Shown here: piece after piece, positions 8,474-17,054 of the stretch | Position numbering within the stretch: position 1 is the stretch's first letter | Layout: every line of letters begins with the position of its first letter | Source: Acidovorax delafieldii 2AN | GTDB taxonomy: Bacteria; Pseudomonadota; Gammaproteobacteria; Burkholderiales; Burkholderiaceae_C | Direction: 5' to 3' | Length of the DNA: 64,000 nucleotides | NCBI RefSeq assembly: GCF_000175235.1 | Contig: NZ_ACQT01000003.1 | Location: 1 to 64,000 of the forward strand | Position numbers and translations under genes: made by a program | The notes under the pieces: model-generated | The model's database searches: none | Told to the model about the DNA's origin: nothing | What the model saw: the letters and a program-made list of their open reading frames with translations, nothing else

Positions 8474-8539
8474 GCACGGATGCGCGGAAACGGGCGAAAG
8501 GGGTTCATCCCCTTCCGCCACGCTTCAGCTACATGCCGA

Positions 8540-9604
8540 CTACGCGGCCTCGGCCAGCGGTTTCCATTCGGCGGCCGTCAACTCGATCAGCTTGCCGCCC
8601 AGGGCTTCGAACTCGGTGGCCCGGTCGTAGTCCTCGACTTCCTGGCTGAAGTGGGTGACGGCGTTGACCAGGCCGTAGCCCGACAGGTCGCCTCCCGCCA
8701 CCAGATGGCGCAGCACGCCGGAGCGCTCGGCCTCGTTGAGCGTGTAGCGCTGCGCCAGCACCTCGACGCTGTGCACCGGATCGCCCGCCAGCTGGATGCC
8801 CATGGTTTTTTGCATCTTCGCCGCGGCCTGGCGGAACGTCACCTCGGACACCGCCGCCTGCACGACGTCGCGGACCTTGAGGAAGAAGGCCTTGTCGTCG
8901 GCCTGCAGGGTGTCGTCCTGGTAGACCGTCACGCCTTCGTCCTCCTGGCTGAGCGAACGCCCGACGTGGGTCTTGCGCAGGGCGCGGTCCGCGACGATCA
9001 GGCCGTTGCGGCACACCAGCCGGAACAGCAATGGCTGCACCGACAGCGTGCCCTGGCCGACCTCGGAGTTCGAGATCGCGATGCCAGCCTGCACGATGTC
9101 GCCGGGCGCCATCTCGAACTTCAGCTGCGGCGTGACGCACTTGATGTACATGCGCGTCTCGGTCAGCTCCACCGACTCGAACCGCAGCTCGGGCAGGCCC
9201 TTGAGGATGGGCAGGACATGCACGGCCAGGTCGTAGTTGTCCAGGCGCCGGTAGCGGTCGGACAGCACGGCACGCACCTGCCCGTCGAGGGTGCGCAGCA
9301 GGCGCCGGTCGGGCTCGCTTTGCAGCCAGGTGTTGACGTTGCGGTCCAGCAGCGCCGGCTGGTTCTCGCGCATGCGCTCGAAATAGGCATACGGGATGTT
9401 CAGCTTGTCGGCGAGCTGGCGCCGCGCGAGCGGCGTCACGCCATACGTCGCGGGCCCGCTGGCTTCTTCGACCACGAGGGTCGTTCCGCCGCCTTCGCTG
9501 GTGCTGTGGCGCACCAGCGGCGAGGACACCACCAGATCCTTCTTGGTGTTGAGCTGGCGCTCCAGCTCCTGGGCCAGGTTCAAGAGGGTACGTCCGCTTC
9601 TCAT
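8540..9604 (-). CDS. DUF932 protein
   Basis: A 354-residue protein of the DUF932 family, common on phages, plasmids and ICEs. The start at 9604 is fixed by GAAGGAGA 6 nt upstream; the open frame runs on upstream to 10054 but that part is the hairpin-rich leader and the end of another gene. Recognisable family segments are YGVTPLARRQLADKLNIPYAYFERM (about residues 52-76), LSDRYRRLDNYDLA (about 108-121), and LVCRNGLIVADRALRKTHVG (about 195-214). The biochemical role of DUF932 is not settled; a link to DNA maintenance or anti-restriction is often suggested. Its transcript starts after the terminator at 9838-9868. Confidence 0.85.
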   Translation of the reverse strand: MRSGRTLLNLAQELERQLNTKKDLVVSSPLVRHSTSEGGGTTLVVEEASGPATYGVTPLARRQLADKLNIPYAYFERMRENQPALLDRNVNTWLQSEPDRRLLRTLDGQVRAVLSDRYRRLDNYDLAVHVLPILKGLPELRFESVELTETRMYIKCVTPQLKFEMAPGDIVQAGIAISNSEVGQGTLSVQPLLFRLVCRNGLIVADRALRKTHVGRSLSQEDEGVTVYQDDTLQADDKAFFLKVRDVVQAAVSEVTFRQAAAKMQKTMGIQLAGDPVHSVEVLAQRYTLNEAERSGVLRHLVAGGDLSGYGLVNAVTHFSQEVEDYDRATEFEALGGKLIELTAAEWKPLAEAA

Positions 9605-9837
9605 GACAATCTCCTTCGGTGAGGAAAAAAGCGGGGACGGCAGAGCCCCGGCGGGGATGCACATCCCCGCATGGGCTGATGAAGGACCGGCGAGAGCCGG
9701 TCCACGATGGCGCAACCGTGGTTGCGCGAAGAACTCCAGGGCTGCCTTCGCCGCATGACGTGTGTCATGCGGCCTGGTCTGGCAGCGACCAGCGGAGAAA
9801 CCTTTTCGGTGCAGGCTCAGATCCGGAACCTGCGCTG
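9605..9837 (-). ncRNA. Hairpin-rich 5' leader of the DUF932 gene
   Basis: Read on the minus strand, the leader holds a series of near-perfect hairpins at 9751-9772 (CCGCATGAC arms), 9710-9727 (GCGCAACC arms), 9684-9703 (GGACCGG arms), 9651-9670 (GCGGGGATG arms) and 9631-9650 (CGGGG arms). The last is followed by six U (9625-9630) directly before the Shine-Dalgarno. That final hairpin plus U-run looks like an intrinsic terminator sitting on the ribosome-binding site. The 3' part resembles leaders at 13798, 27283, 28394, 29523, 30390 and 50680. Confidence 0.6.
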
Positions 9838-9868
9838 AAAAAGCCGGGAGTGGGCGAACCCACCCCCG
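9838..9868 (-). terminator. Rho-independent terminator after the primase gene
   Basis: On the minus strand, a 10-bp stem (CGGGGGTGGG with CCCACTCCCG, one G-T pair) closes a TTCG tetraloop and is followed by GCTTTTTC. It begins 8 nt past the primase stop and separates the primase-GHKL operon from the DUF932 gene. Confidence 0.8.
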
Positions 9869-9875
9869 ACGAACG

Positions 9876-10880
9876 TCACGCGGCGCGCAGCAGGCTGGCT
9901 TCCTGCCGCTGCCGCCACACGTCGGCCCAGTCCGAGCCCGCCTGCCGGGGCAGGAAGACGCGCACCGTGCGGGGGCCGCTCTGCGCTTCCTCGCGCTTGA
10001 GCCGGCGTGCCACGGTGTAGGCGCTGGCCTGGCCCGTGTAATCGCCGTCGGCATCGTTGTCGCCGTAGATGCACACGCTGCGCACGGTGTCGGGCACCCA
10101 GAGCTTCTCGAGGTTGCCCGCGCTCAGCGCGCACCAGACCGGCTTGCCGGTCGCCAGGAACACGGCGATGCCGGTCTCGATGCCTTCGCAGACGGCCAGT
10201 TCATCGGTCGCCTCGGCCAGCCGCACGGCCGCGCCCGAGAAGCCGCTGCAGAGCACCTTCTTCGCATCGGGTGCATCGAGCTTGCGGCCCGCGCTCAGGT
10301 AGGTGCGGTGCAGCGTCACGGCGCCCTGGGCATCGCGCACGCTGGCCAGCATCGCGGGGTACTCGGCCACCTTGCGGGCCTTGGCCGCTCTTTCCTTCTG
10401 GTAGTAGCCCAGTGCGGGATGGAAGCGCAGCGACGGCGGGTAGCTGGTCAGGGCCAGCCCGCGGCCGCGCAGGTAGCGGTCCACCTCGTCGCCGAGGGTT
10501 ACGGGCAGCGCCTCGTTCCAGATGCGCTGCACCAGCTTCTTCATCCGCTCCGGCGCCGCGCTGTCCACCGGCGCGGCCGGCGGCAGCATGCCCAGCACTT
10601 TCTCGACCGCGCACAGCGCCGCATGGAAGTCCATGCCCTTGCAGGCCTGCAGCAGCTTGAAGCCACCGCCCGGGCCACATTTGCGGCAGTGGTAGTTCCC
10701 TTCGCCGTACTTGTCGGTGTACTGGAACCGGTCCACACCGTCCTTGCAGAGCGGGCAGGGCATGGGCTTACGCTTGAGCATGCGTTCGTCCAGGCCCAGG
10801 GCGCCGAGCACTTCGGTCCAGCGTCCGTGCGCACGCTGCTTGACGGCCTCCACGCGGGCGGCGTATTCAGCGTTCTGCAT
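9876..10880 (-). CDS. DNA primase: zinc-binding domain plus TOPRIM
   Basis: A 334-residue primase-type protein for priming of element DNA, on replication or after transfer. The zinc ribbon has CPLC at 42-45 and CRKC at 65-68 with the FQYTDKYGEGNYHC signature of P4-alpha/phage primases. The TOPRIM domain follows, with the glutamate in LAVCEGIETG and the DNDAD motif in CIYGDNDADGDYTG near residue 275. No helicase domain is attached. I chose the ATG at 10880, which has TGGAGA before it, rather than the GTG at 10892. It overlaps the end of the GHKL ATPase gene by 14 nt, so both are in one operon. Confidence 0.85.
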   Translation of the reverse strand: MQNAEYAARVEAVKQRAHGRWTEVLGALGLDERMLKRKPMPCPLCKDGVDRFQYTDKYGEGNYHCRKCGPGGGFKLLQACKGMDFHAALCAVEKVLGMLPPAAPVDSAAPERMKKLVQRIWNEALPVTLGDEVDRYLRGRGLALTSYPPSLRFHPALGYYQKERAAKARKVAEYPAMLASVRDAQGAVTLHRTYLSAGRKLDAPDAKKVLCSGFSGAAVRLAEATDELAVCEGIETGIAVFLATGKPVWCALSAGNLEKLWVPDTVRSVCIYGDNDADGDYTGQASAYTVARRLKREEAQSGPRTVRVFLPRQAGSDWADVWRQRQEASLLRAA

Positions 10881-12483
10881 GGCCGTCTCCACTGGCCGAT
10901 AGCTCCACCAGGCATCCGGGCGAGGAGCCGGTGCCCACCGTGATTTCGAACCGCCTGCCGTGCAGCAGCGGGTACCGGCCCAATGTCAGCTCGGACAGCA
11001 GAGAACTGAGCGTGCTGACCGGGTCGGTCGACCGCAGACGCCGGATCAGATCGGCCAGCACATTGCAGTCAGCCTCCATGTCGTCGTCGCGCACGTGGTC
11101 GTGCTCATCGCGGAAGTCCGACAGCTGGCGCACCGCCTCACCCGAGGTTTCGCCCGCGGGAACGAGGATGACGTCCTCCTGGCACACTGCTTCGTCCGCG
11201 ATGATCGCCTCGTGGTCGCCCACACGCACGCGGACGGTGTCGCAGAGAATGACCAGGGGCCAGACCCAGCGGCCTTCCAGCTTGGTGCGCGCGGCTTCCG
11301 CCTGCGCTTCGATCTCGGCCGATTGCAGCTCGATGTAGCGGACATGGGGGTGGATCCAGTGGTCTCTGTCCAACTGGTAGGCCAGGGCGACGAGCCATTG
11401 CTTGCTGCGGGCGAGCATCCAGTGCCCTGCGTTCTCGCTGGTGGGCCAGCCCAGGGAAACCAGCGTAACCCGGCCGGACTCGATGTCCTGCCGCGTGGGG
11501 GGCTCGGCCACCGTCTCGACATAGTCGCGCTGACCATAAACCGTCTGGACAGGATAGCCCGTGATGCTCTCGAACAGCGCAGCAGGCAACTCGTCCATGT
11601 CGTTGAGCAGGTCCAGATGGCCCCACTGGCGCATGGCCTCGAAGTAGGTCGAAACGAACTGCCGTGCCTCGAGCTGCGACTTCGCCACCACGAGGATGGC
11701 GCGCCAGGACTGCTTGAGCTGGGTCTCCACGCGCTTGAGCTGCTGATCGGCGTCGATCAGCATGTCCCTGTCGGGAAGACGCGCCATGAATTGCCGCGGG
11801 TCGAGATGGACGACATTCGCCTCGCCGGCGTTGAAGTACATGGGCCGATGCACACAGAAGCCCTGCAGGAAAATCAGGGTTTGCCGGGTCGCCTTGCCGC
11901 TGTGGTTGCCCGAGACATGCACCGCGCCGATCGGCGTGGAAGTCAGGGGCAGGTGATCCTCGGCGTAGCGGCGCTCCAGCGTTTTGCCGTTGAACACCAC
12001 ATCGACCGGGAAGCCCTGGCAGAGCGTTTCTATGCGCTGCTCGAGACCGTCGACGTCCGCGCCGTGCAGTTCGATGAGCGTGCCGGTCTCGGCCTGCTCG
12101 CTGTCCAGCACTTCGAAGGTTTCGCGCCGCAGGGCCGCAGCGGTGTCGATATCCGCGCGCTGCCGGCCCGAGGCGACCACGATGCGATCGACCGCGTAGA
12201 GGCATTTGGTGAAGCCGATGCCGAAGGGGTGCTCCTGGGCCACCATGCCGTCGTCCCAGCCGGACTCATGGAAACTCAGCAGCTTCTGGAAGTCCTCAAT
12301 GCCCCGCCCATCGTCGCGGATGCGCAGCACCCGCTCCTCGGCCAGGTGGTCGACGGCGATATGGCGCGCGCCTGCGCGACGGGCATTCTGCAGAAGCTCG
12401 GTGACCAGCGTGAACCGGTCGGTGAAGGCGAAGCGCTGGTTACGCAGCACGCCTTCTTCGTTGATGCGGACTTGGATCTTCAT
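10867..12483 (-). CDS. GHKL-type (HSP90/histidine-kinase-like) ATPase
   Basis: A 538-residue cytoplasmic ATPase. The Bergerat fold is clear in the first 110 residues: N-box ELLQNARRAGA (E29, N33), G1 box DDGRG (57-61) and the G2-type FGIGF (87-91). The rest has no domain I recognise; residues about 330-480 contain a long helical section, and the C-terminus carries TLGRYPLLHGRRFE. GHKL ATPases act as conformational clamps in HSP90, MutL, gyrase and several defence systems (MORC-like). Without a partner nuclease the role here is open. It is the promoter-proximal gene of the operon with the primase, with GGGAGATTT before the ATG. Confidence 0.75.
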   Translation of the reverse strand: MKIQVRINEEGVLRNQRFAFTDRFTLVTELLQNARRAGARHIAVDHLAEERVLRIRDDGRGIEDFQKLLSFHESGWDDGMVAQEHPFGIGFTKCLYAVDRIVVASGRQRADIDTAAALRRETFEVLDSEQAETGTLIELHGADVDGLEQRIETLCQGFPVDVVFNGKTLERRYAEDHLPLTSTPIGAVHVSGNHSGKATRQTLIFLQGFCVHRPMYFNAGEANVVHLDPRQFMARLPDRDMLIDADQQLKRVETQLKQSWRAILVVAKSQLEARQFVSTYFEAMRQWGHLDLLNDMDELPAALFESITGYPVQTVYGQRDYVETVAEPPTRQDIESGRVTLVSLGWPTSENAGHWMLARSKQWLVALAYQLDRDHWIHPHVRYIELQSAEIEAQAEAARTKLEGRWVWPLVILCDTVRVRVGDHEAIIADEAVCQEDVILVPAGETSGEAVRQLSDFRDEHDHVRDDDMEADCNVLADLIRRLRSTDPVSTLSSLLSELTLGRYPLLHGRRFEITVGTGSSPGCLVELSASGDGHAER

Positions 12484-12549
12484 GGAAATCTCCCGAGATG
12501 CCAGCGCACCGCCCGCATCGCGGGCGAGCCCGCTGGTGGGTGGTGAAAA

Positions 12550-12882
12550 TTAGGTGCGGCCGCTCCTATCGCGGGGCACCGAGGCGGTGAACAACTGGCC
12601 GTAGGCCAGGGCCTGGGCCAGGCTGTGGCGCTCGAACTCCCAGGGCAGCAGGTGCCGGTAGTCCAGCACCTTGCCGCCGGCATCCAGGCGCTCGACCTTG
12701 AAACCCAGTGGGTGCCAGTGCACCCGATAGGGCAGGCGGTCGGCGCCGGCGATGACGAAGCGACGGCCGGCCTGGCCGGTCAGCACCTCGCTTTCCTTCA
12801 CGAGGTATTCGATGTCGCCCAGCGCGTTAACCGGGAGCCAGGTGCTGGCGCGGGCTGCGCGATGTGCCGTGGTGTGGTGCAT
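12550..12882 (-). CDS. Hypothetical small ICE protein
   Basis: A 110-residue soluble protein without a domain I can name. The chosen ATG at 12882 follows GAGGAG; an in-frame ATG at 12897 would add five residues. The central part (VNALGDIEYLVKESEVLTGQAGRRFVIAGADRL, given here only as key pieces NALGDIEYLV and FVIAGADRL) and PWEFERHSLAQALAYGQLF look like a compact alpha/beta fold. It follows a small membrane protein gene on the same strand with 11 nt between them, and precedes the GHKL ATPase. Probably an element-specific accessory gene. Confidence 0.55.
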   Translation of the reverse strand: MHHTTAHRAARASTWLPVNALGDIEYLVKESEVLTGQAGRRFVIAGADRLPYRVHWHPLGFKVERLDAGGKVLDYRHLLPWEFERHSLAQALAYGQLFTASVPRDRSGRT

Positions 12883-12893
12883 GACGTGGCTCC

Positions 12894-13142
12894 TCATTGA
12901 TCGTCTGGCTGGCAGACGGATGGGGAACAGGCCGCCACGGCACCAAGGCGCGCGGGCAGCGCGTCGGGCTGTGATCGTGCGGCACCCTCCGGCGCCGCGC
13001 AAGGCGGCGCTGAGCAGGGCAGCCGCGGGTCATCGCGCATGGCTTCTTCCATCGCGACGGCATCCTGGTAGTCCAGGTGGCCGGCGAGGCCGTAGGCCAC
13101 GAAGATCGCCAGCAGGCAGAGAACATCCTTCCACGAGGTCAT
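12894..13142 (-). CDS. Small single-pass membrane protein
   Basis: An 82-residue product starting at the ATG at 13142 (AAAGGAG upstream). One hydrophobic helix, VLCLLAIFVAYGLAGHL (about residues 7-23), anchors it, followed by an acidic segment (DYQDAVAMEEAMRDD) and a Cys- and Pro-rich tail. No family recognised. The good ribosome-binding site and tight spacing to the next gene argue that it is real. Confidence 0.55.
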   Translation of the reverse strand: MTSWKDVLCLLAIFVAYGLAGHLDYQDAVAMEEAMRDDPRLPCSAPPCAAPEGAARSQPDALPARLGAVAACSPSVCQPDDQ

Positions 13143-13185
13143 GGCGGACTCCTTTCGAAGTTGAAGGTGGGAGCGCGGAGCGCTC

Positions 13186-13797
13186 CTACGGAGAGGGGCA
13201 GGCAAAGAGATCGCCCTCGAGGGAGACGCGCCTGACTTCTTCGTTGATCCACTGCGGGTTGCGGGCTAATCGCGCCTCTACCCAGTCGGGGTGGTCCACG
13301 ATGGCTTCGCGCACCCACACGGGATAGCGCAGCAGCGTCTGATGAAGCCACTGGGGGATCGCGAGACGAATGAAGTCCCGCACCTCCTCGGCGTCGACCA
13401 GGCCGCAGTACGGCAGTGGCGACAGCGGGCTGCAGGCCACCACGCGTAGGCAGGACACGAAGCTGAACGGCCTCAGATCCTTGTCGCGCTCGGTGAAGAC
13501 CCAGCGCAGCGTGTCGAACTTCTCTTCCAGCGGCGTCTCGGGATCGGCCAGGCGGCCGATCTCTTTGAGCAGCCGCCAGTGCAGCAGCACGACGTCTTCC
13601 TCGCTCCATTCAATGGGCTGGCCTTCATCCGCGTCGAGCGACGCGAGGGTGCTCAGGGACGGGGCAGGTGGCGCGTCACCGGCTTGCAGCCGGTGGAGCA
13701 GCGCACCCATGAATGGCGGCGAAAGCGGCGGATCCCCGAGAGGGGCGCAGACGGGGGGAACGGAAAAAATCTCGGGTGCAAAGCTGTGGTGCAGCAT
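13186..13797 (-). CDS. Hypothetical protein, about 203 residues
   Basis: A 203-residue soluble protein with a Pro-rich N-terminus and a helical C-terminal half containing repeated Trp motifs (IPQWLHQTLLRYPVWVREAI, then DHPDWVEARLARNPQWINEE). Three short units with the spacing W-x(n)-P-x-W suggest a small helical repeat, similar to DUF4116-type repeats, although I am not sure. It starts with CCAAGGAGCC upstream, behind a structured leader shared with other genes of this element. Function unknown. Confidence 0.55.
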   Translation of the reverse strand: MLHHSFAPEIFSVPPVCAPLGDPPLSPPFMGALLHRLQAGDAPPAPSLSTLASLDADEGQPIEWSEEDVVLLHWRLLKEIGRLADPETPLEEKFDTLRWVFTERDKDLRPFSFVSCLRVVACSPLSPLPYCGLVDAEEVRDFIRLAIPQWLHQTLLRYPVWVREAIVDHPDWVEARLARNPQWINEEVRRVSLEGDLFACPSP

Positions 13798-13885
13798 GGT
13801 TGGCTCCTTGGCGTGAAAGCGGGAGCCAACGCACCGATCTAGGGGCGATTAGCCCCAAGGGGTGGATGGGTGGACAGATCCGGTA
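13798..13885 (-). promoter_or_regulatory. Structured leader of the 13797 gene, related to that of 28393
   Basis: On the minus strand the leader contains ATCCACCCCTTGGGGC, a GGGGC/GCCCC hairpin (about 13851-13865), a GGTGC step, a second hairpin, a pyrimidine run and CCAAGGAGC. The same blocks in the same order precede the gene starting at 28393 (ATCCACCC, GGGGC, GGTGC, TTTC, CCAAGGAGC). This conservation in a noncoding leader points to a shared regulatory structure. The remaining interval 13886-14287 shows no convincing gene. Confidence 0.5.
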
Positions 13886-14287
13886 TGGGGATCGAAGACT
13901 TCGGGGCTGGCTTGGATGGCAGCGGGATGCGCTGCGGGGCCGGTGTGCCAGCAACCGGCGGGGGAAGCTTTCGGCGCCAGGCGAGGGAGTGGTCGCCCTC
14001 GGGGCCGGCCTCGAAAGCCGCCGGCGGGAAGCGCTACGTCGAGACAGCGGTCCTGTGCTTCGCGCTCAGGCCGTGTCGATGGAAACTCCAGGGCTTGCCA
14101 AGGGTGCAGGGCCAGCTACTGCATGCTTCGCACGGTAGAGGGCCGCTCCTTACGCGTCAATGCCCGACAAGCCCGCAATGCCTGCCAATGCCGAAAGCAG
14201 CCTGAGTTGGTGGCCGTTTCGCGTGGCGATGCTTGGGCGCTTGGCCGATCATTTCTCCGAACAGCGCTGCCGCCGGAGGACTCGACC

Positions 14288-15073
14288 ATGGCCGATATCG
14301 ATTTCGTCAAGCATGACCAAGGGGGCGTCAACGCCCGCATCCTCGCGAAGGAAACCAAGGCCGACTTCCGCCGCGTCGAAGCGGCGTCGTTGAAAATCAA
14401 GGCGAGCTTCTCCAGCGCCGAAGGCAAGCGCCTGTTCATCCGCTACTTCAATACCTTCCAGCTGGGCATCCACTTCATCTCGGTGATCTCGCGAACCCGG
14501 CTGAACCACGACGACGTCAATAAAGTCGAGACGCTGATCCGGTCGCAGATGGACAAGGTCGCCGAGGAACTGAACAAGGCGATCGACGGTGCCGAGGCGC
14601 TGTTCCATGCCAATGGCATCACCAGCACCGCGACCTATGACACCGTGCCCTTGGATCTGGAGGTCGGGGTGCTGTCGTCGAGCAGCCGCCGGTATCTGGA
14701 GGTTTTGGGAAAGCTCGATCAGCTGATGCCGTTGCTGCAGACGCTCGAGATCCACGAGGTCATCACCCAGCAGGCAGTCGACGTCGAAAGGGCGGCGCTC
14801 AAGCGCAAGGTGCGGGATGTCGCGAACGGGGCGCGCAATCTGGCGACCCGACTGCGGCGGGAGATGAATGCGCTGGACGTGCGCCGCCCAGCGGGCGACG
14901 GTGGAAGTTCAGCCGATGCCGAGAGCCAGAATGCCGACGAACGGCAGCCAACAGGCGAGGCCGCAGCCAGCATCCCATCGGAAGCCGATGCCGGGCAGGA
15001 CATGGCGGTCGCCGAAGACATCCTGCCATCCTCGTCCCCGGTAACCGACGCCGCCCCGGCGGGGGCGGCGTAG
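14288..15073 (+). CDS. DUF1845-like ICE regulator (PFL_4669 / AcaB-like)
   Basis: A 261-residue protein starting at the ATG at 14288 with GGAGGA upstream. Conserved-looking parts are FVKHDQGGVNARILAKET, then SSAEGKRLFIRYFNTFQLGIHFISVISRTRLNHDD, TYDTVPLDLEVGVLSSSSRRYLEVLGKLD and an Ala/Glu-rich acidic tail from about residue 200. (Only fragments are quoted.) The pattern resembles DUF1845, the family of PFL_4669-type ICE proteins that I also associate with AcaB, an IncC transfer activator. Together with the FlhDC-like pair this would give a complete AcaB/AcaDC-like regulatory set. Family match moderately sure, role inferred. Confidence 0.65.
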   Translation: MADIDFVKHDQGGVNARILAKETKADFRRVEAASLKIKASFSSAEGKRLFIRYFNTFQLGIHFISVISRTRLNHDDVNKVETLIRSQMDKVAEELNKAIDGAEALFHANGITSTATYDTVPLDLEVGVLSSSSRRYLEVLGKLDQLMPLLQTLEIHEVITQQAVDVERAALKRKVRDVANGARNLATRLRREMNALDVRRPAGDGGSSADAESQNADERQPTGEAAASIPSEADAGQDMAVAEDILPSSSPVTDAAPAGAA

Positions 15074-15179
15074 CATCGCGCTGTCTCCACGGGAAACTGG
15101 CCGAGGACAGGTGCGATTGCCCGCTCCGCGTTGAACGTAGCTGGTACGCAATGAGCCCGCGAGGATAAAGTAGTGGACA

Positions 15180-15508
15180 GGGGTGTGTGATTGCATCGTC
15201 GCCCCGCACCACCTGGTAGGCCAGGTGCGTCGCAGTCGTCACCTGCCTTCAGGCCGCGTTCCCACTCGGCCCCACGTATCGAACACTACCCTTCGCCCCG
15301 TTCTGCTCTGCGCTTCGCGGGCGGGCGGTGTTCGTGATCTGGCGATTCAAACCCATCCATACCCATTGCCCTGTGCCTGACCGGAACGCCTGCACAGCGG
15401 TAGGAGTCTCGCGTTCCTCGGCAGCGAAAGCTTTTCCAGACCACCTTCGCTGCGACAGAGCTGGTCATACCCCTGCACCTTTGGCGATTGCCAAGACAAG
15501 GAATGATC
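15180..15508 (+). ncRNA. Leader of alpA-like gene with repeated structured core (copy 1)
   Basis: The 22-nt core at 15226-15247 reads GCGTCGCAGTCGTCACCTGC in its first 21 positions after a T, differing by two bases from three other copies in the window. A hairpin with GCACC-CCTGG and CCAGG-TGC arms (15205-15227) ends at the core, as in every other copy, although the stem sequence is different. A second hairpin-like segment (GGCCGCG, then CTCGGCC) follows. The core lies 262 nt before the alpA-like ATG. I see no protein gene in 15074-15508. Confidence 0.55.
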
Positions 15509-15745
15509 ATGCAAGTTATCTCGACTATCTCTCCCGCTCAACCTACCCATCAGGCGGAGCGGCCCGCATTGCCCGAGACGGGCTTCGTCCGCCAGAAGTT
15601 GCTGCTGCGCTTCATTCCGTTCTCCAAATCCACGCTCTGGCGGCGCGTTAATGCCGGCGGGTTCCCAGCTCCGATCCGCCTGTCGAGGGGGATCACGGTG
15701 TGGCGCGCAGAGGATGTTAGGCGTTGGATTGCTGAGCAGAATTGA
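15509..15745 (+). CDS. alpA: AlpA-family excision/transcription regulator
   Basis: A 78-residue winged-helix/MerR-like DNA-binding protein. AlpA features: FVRQKLLLRFIPFSKSTLWR (given as FVRQKLL and SKSTLWRRVNAG), then FPAPIRLSRG and WRAEDVRRWIAEQ. AlpA proteins act as Xis-like factors or as activators of integrase genes on prophages and ICEs. The ATG at 15509 is preceded by AAGGA at a 6-nt distance. It sits downstream of a conserved structured leader, so its expression is probably controlled after transcription initiation. Confidence 0.88.
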   Translation: MQVISTISPAQPTHQAERPALPETGFVRQKLLLRFIPFSKSTLWRRVNAGGFPAPIRLSRGITVWRAEDVRRWIAEQN

Positions 15746-15804
15746 ATGTCTGGCAGATTCCGGTTGCTAGAGCGTACGCAGGCAGCTGGAATCTCGGGTG
15801 GAGG

Positions 15805-17049
15805 TCAAAGTGGCTGGCCCAATGTTTTGGGGGGCAATGGCGGTATCGGTAGGGCAGTGTGCCAGTGCCAGACGGTTGCATTGCCGTTGGTGTGAATCGC
15901 CTTTTCCTTGAGGACTCGGTCCTTGGGACTCATGAACTCGCTGGTCAGATGCAGAGGGATGGGCGCGGCACCGCAGTCCAGCAGCAGGGCATTTGGAAAG
16001 GCCGCCGCAGCCTTGGCGTCATAGCGCAGCGGTTTCAGAAAGCGCCGTTTCTGGGCGATCAGGCCGTCGATGAGCGGCAACTCGTGGACCCCGTCCACGG
16101 GAATCCATTGTTCACTGACCAGCATCAGGCTGGCGGCGTCGATCTCGTAGGTGAACTCCCGCCGGGCATGGATCAGTGCCGCCATGATGAGCCGAGCGGG
16201 GTGTCCGGTGTCGGCATCGCGGGCCTCCAACATCGCTGCATAGGTGCGGGCCAAACGATCCCAGGCACGCGTATCCATCAGGAGCGGAGCGTCCGGCATG
16301 TGGCGGATCCAGATGCGGCAGCCACGCTCACTGCGTTCGCAGGCCTTAAATTCGCCGATCACCAGTGCCAGCGGGGCCTGGCCGCCATGGGGTTGCAGCA
16401 CTGCCAGCTTGGCGCGTCGGCGTTGCGCGATGTCCGCTTTCGCGGGTTCGCTGAAAGGCTCGGGGACGTAGAGTCTTTCGGCCAGGGATTTGCCCTTGAC
16501 CTCGATGTCCGCCGCAGCCTCGAGCAGGTACTTGCATAGCACGCCCTGGTTCCGCTTGCCGGCCATGGCCGGTGTCCACCGGTTGAAGCCGGCTTGCTCG
16601 AACAGAAAGTGCATGACGGCTCTGAGCGTCATGCGCTTGCGCGGCACGGAAACCTCCCCCGGTTCATCCGGCTCGCCACGCGCCACGGCGCGTCCGTGGA
16701 TGCGCGTCCACGGAAAATCGACGCGAAGCTCGATGTGGCCGGGATGCGTTTCGAGAACGGCATCGCCCATCAGGTCACCCAGCCCCGAATAGGCGTTGTC
16801 GGGCTCATAGGACGGGCACAGTGGATGATGGGACTTGCCGGTATCCGGCATGCGCTTCACGAGGTACTGGCGGTGCCGCGCCACATACATCTCGATCCCG
16901 TCGGGCGTGCACAGGCAGCGCGGGCGCTCCGCCGAGTCGTGAATCTGGGCGAGCGCGTCCTGCAGGCCCGGGTCGGTGACCTGCCAGATCCGGCCGCGGA
17001 TGGCGAACCGCTGCACATCCGGCGAGAGATCGGTTGTGGCACCGCCCAT
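15805..17049 (-). CDS. DUF1173 protein
   Basis: A 414-residue protein of the DUF1173 family, found on ICEs and plasmids, with no known biochemical activity. Typical parts are PRCLCTPDGIEMYVARHRQY (about residues 43-62, containing CLC), the PLCPSYEPD motif (about 76-84), and a C-terminal nuclease-like half. The CxC and PxCPSY motifs suggest metal binding. It starts 5 nt after the recombinase-fold gene at 17055, on the same strand, implying co-transcription. The C-terminus has FMSPKDRVLKEKAI. Confidence 0.75.
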   Translation of the reverse strand: MGGATTDLSPDVQRFAIRGRIWQVTDPGLQDALAQIHDSAERPRCLCTPDGIEMYVARHRQYLVKRMPDTGKSHHPLCPSYEPDNAYSGLGDLMGDAVLETHPGHIELRVDFPWTRIHGRAVARGEPDEPGEVSVPRKRMTLRAVMHFLFEQAGFNRWTPAMAGKRNQGVLCKYLLEAAADIEVKGKSLAERLYVPEPFSEPAKADIAQRRRAKLAVLQPHGGQAPLALVIGEFKACERSERGCRIWIRHMPDAPLLMDTRAWDRLARTYAAMLEARDADTGHPARLIMAALIHARREFTYEIDAASLMLVSEQWIPVDGVHELPLIDGLIAQKRRFLKPLRYDAKAAAAFPNALLLDCGAAPIPLHLTSEFMSPKDRVLKEKAIHTNGNATVWHWHTALPIPPLPPKTLGQPL

Positions 17050-17054
17050 GGCCG

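Noticed and set aside
9605-10054. Upstream extension of the DUF932 frame to 10054
   Set aside because: The extra 150 codons run through a terminator, a hairpin series and the primase gene; the ATG at 9604 has an ideal ribosome-binding site and gives family length.
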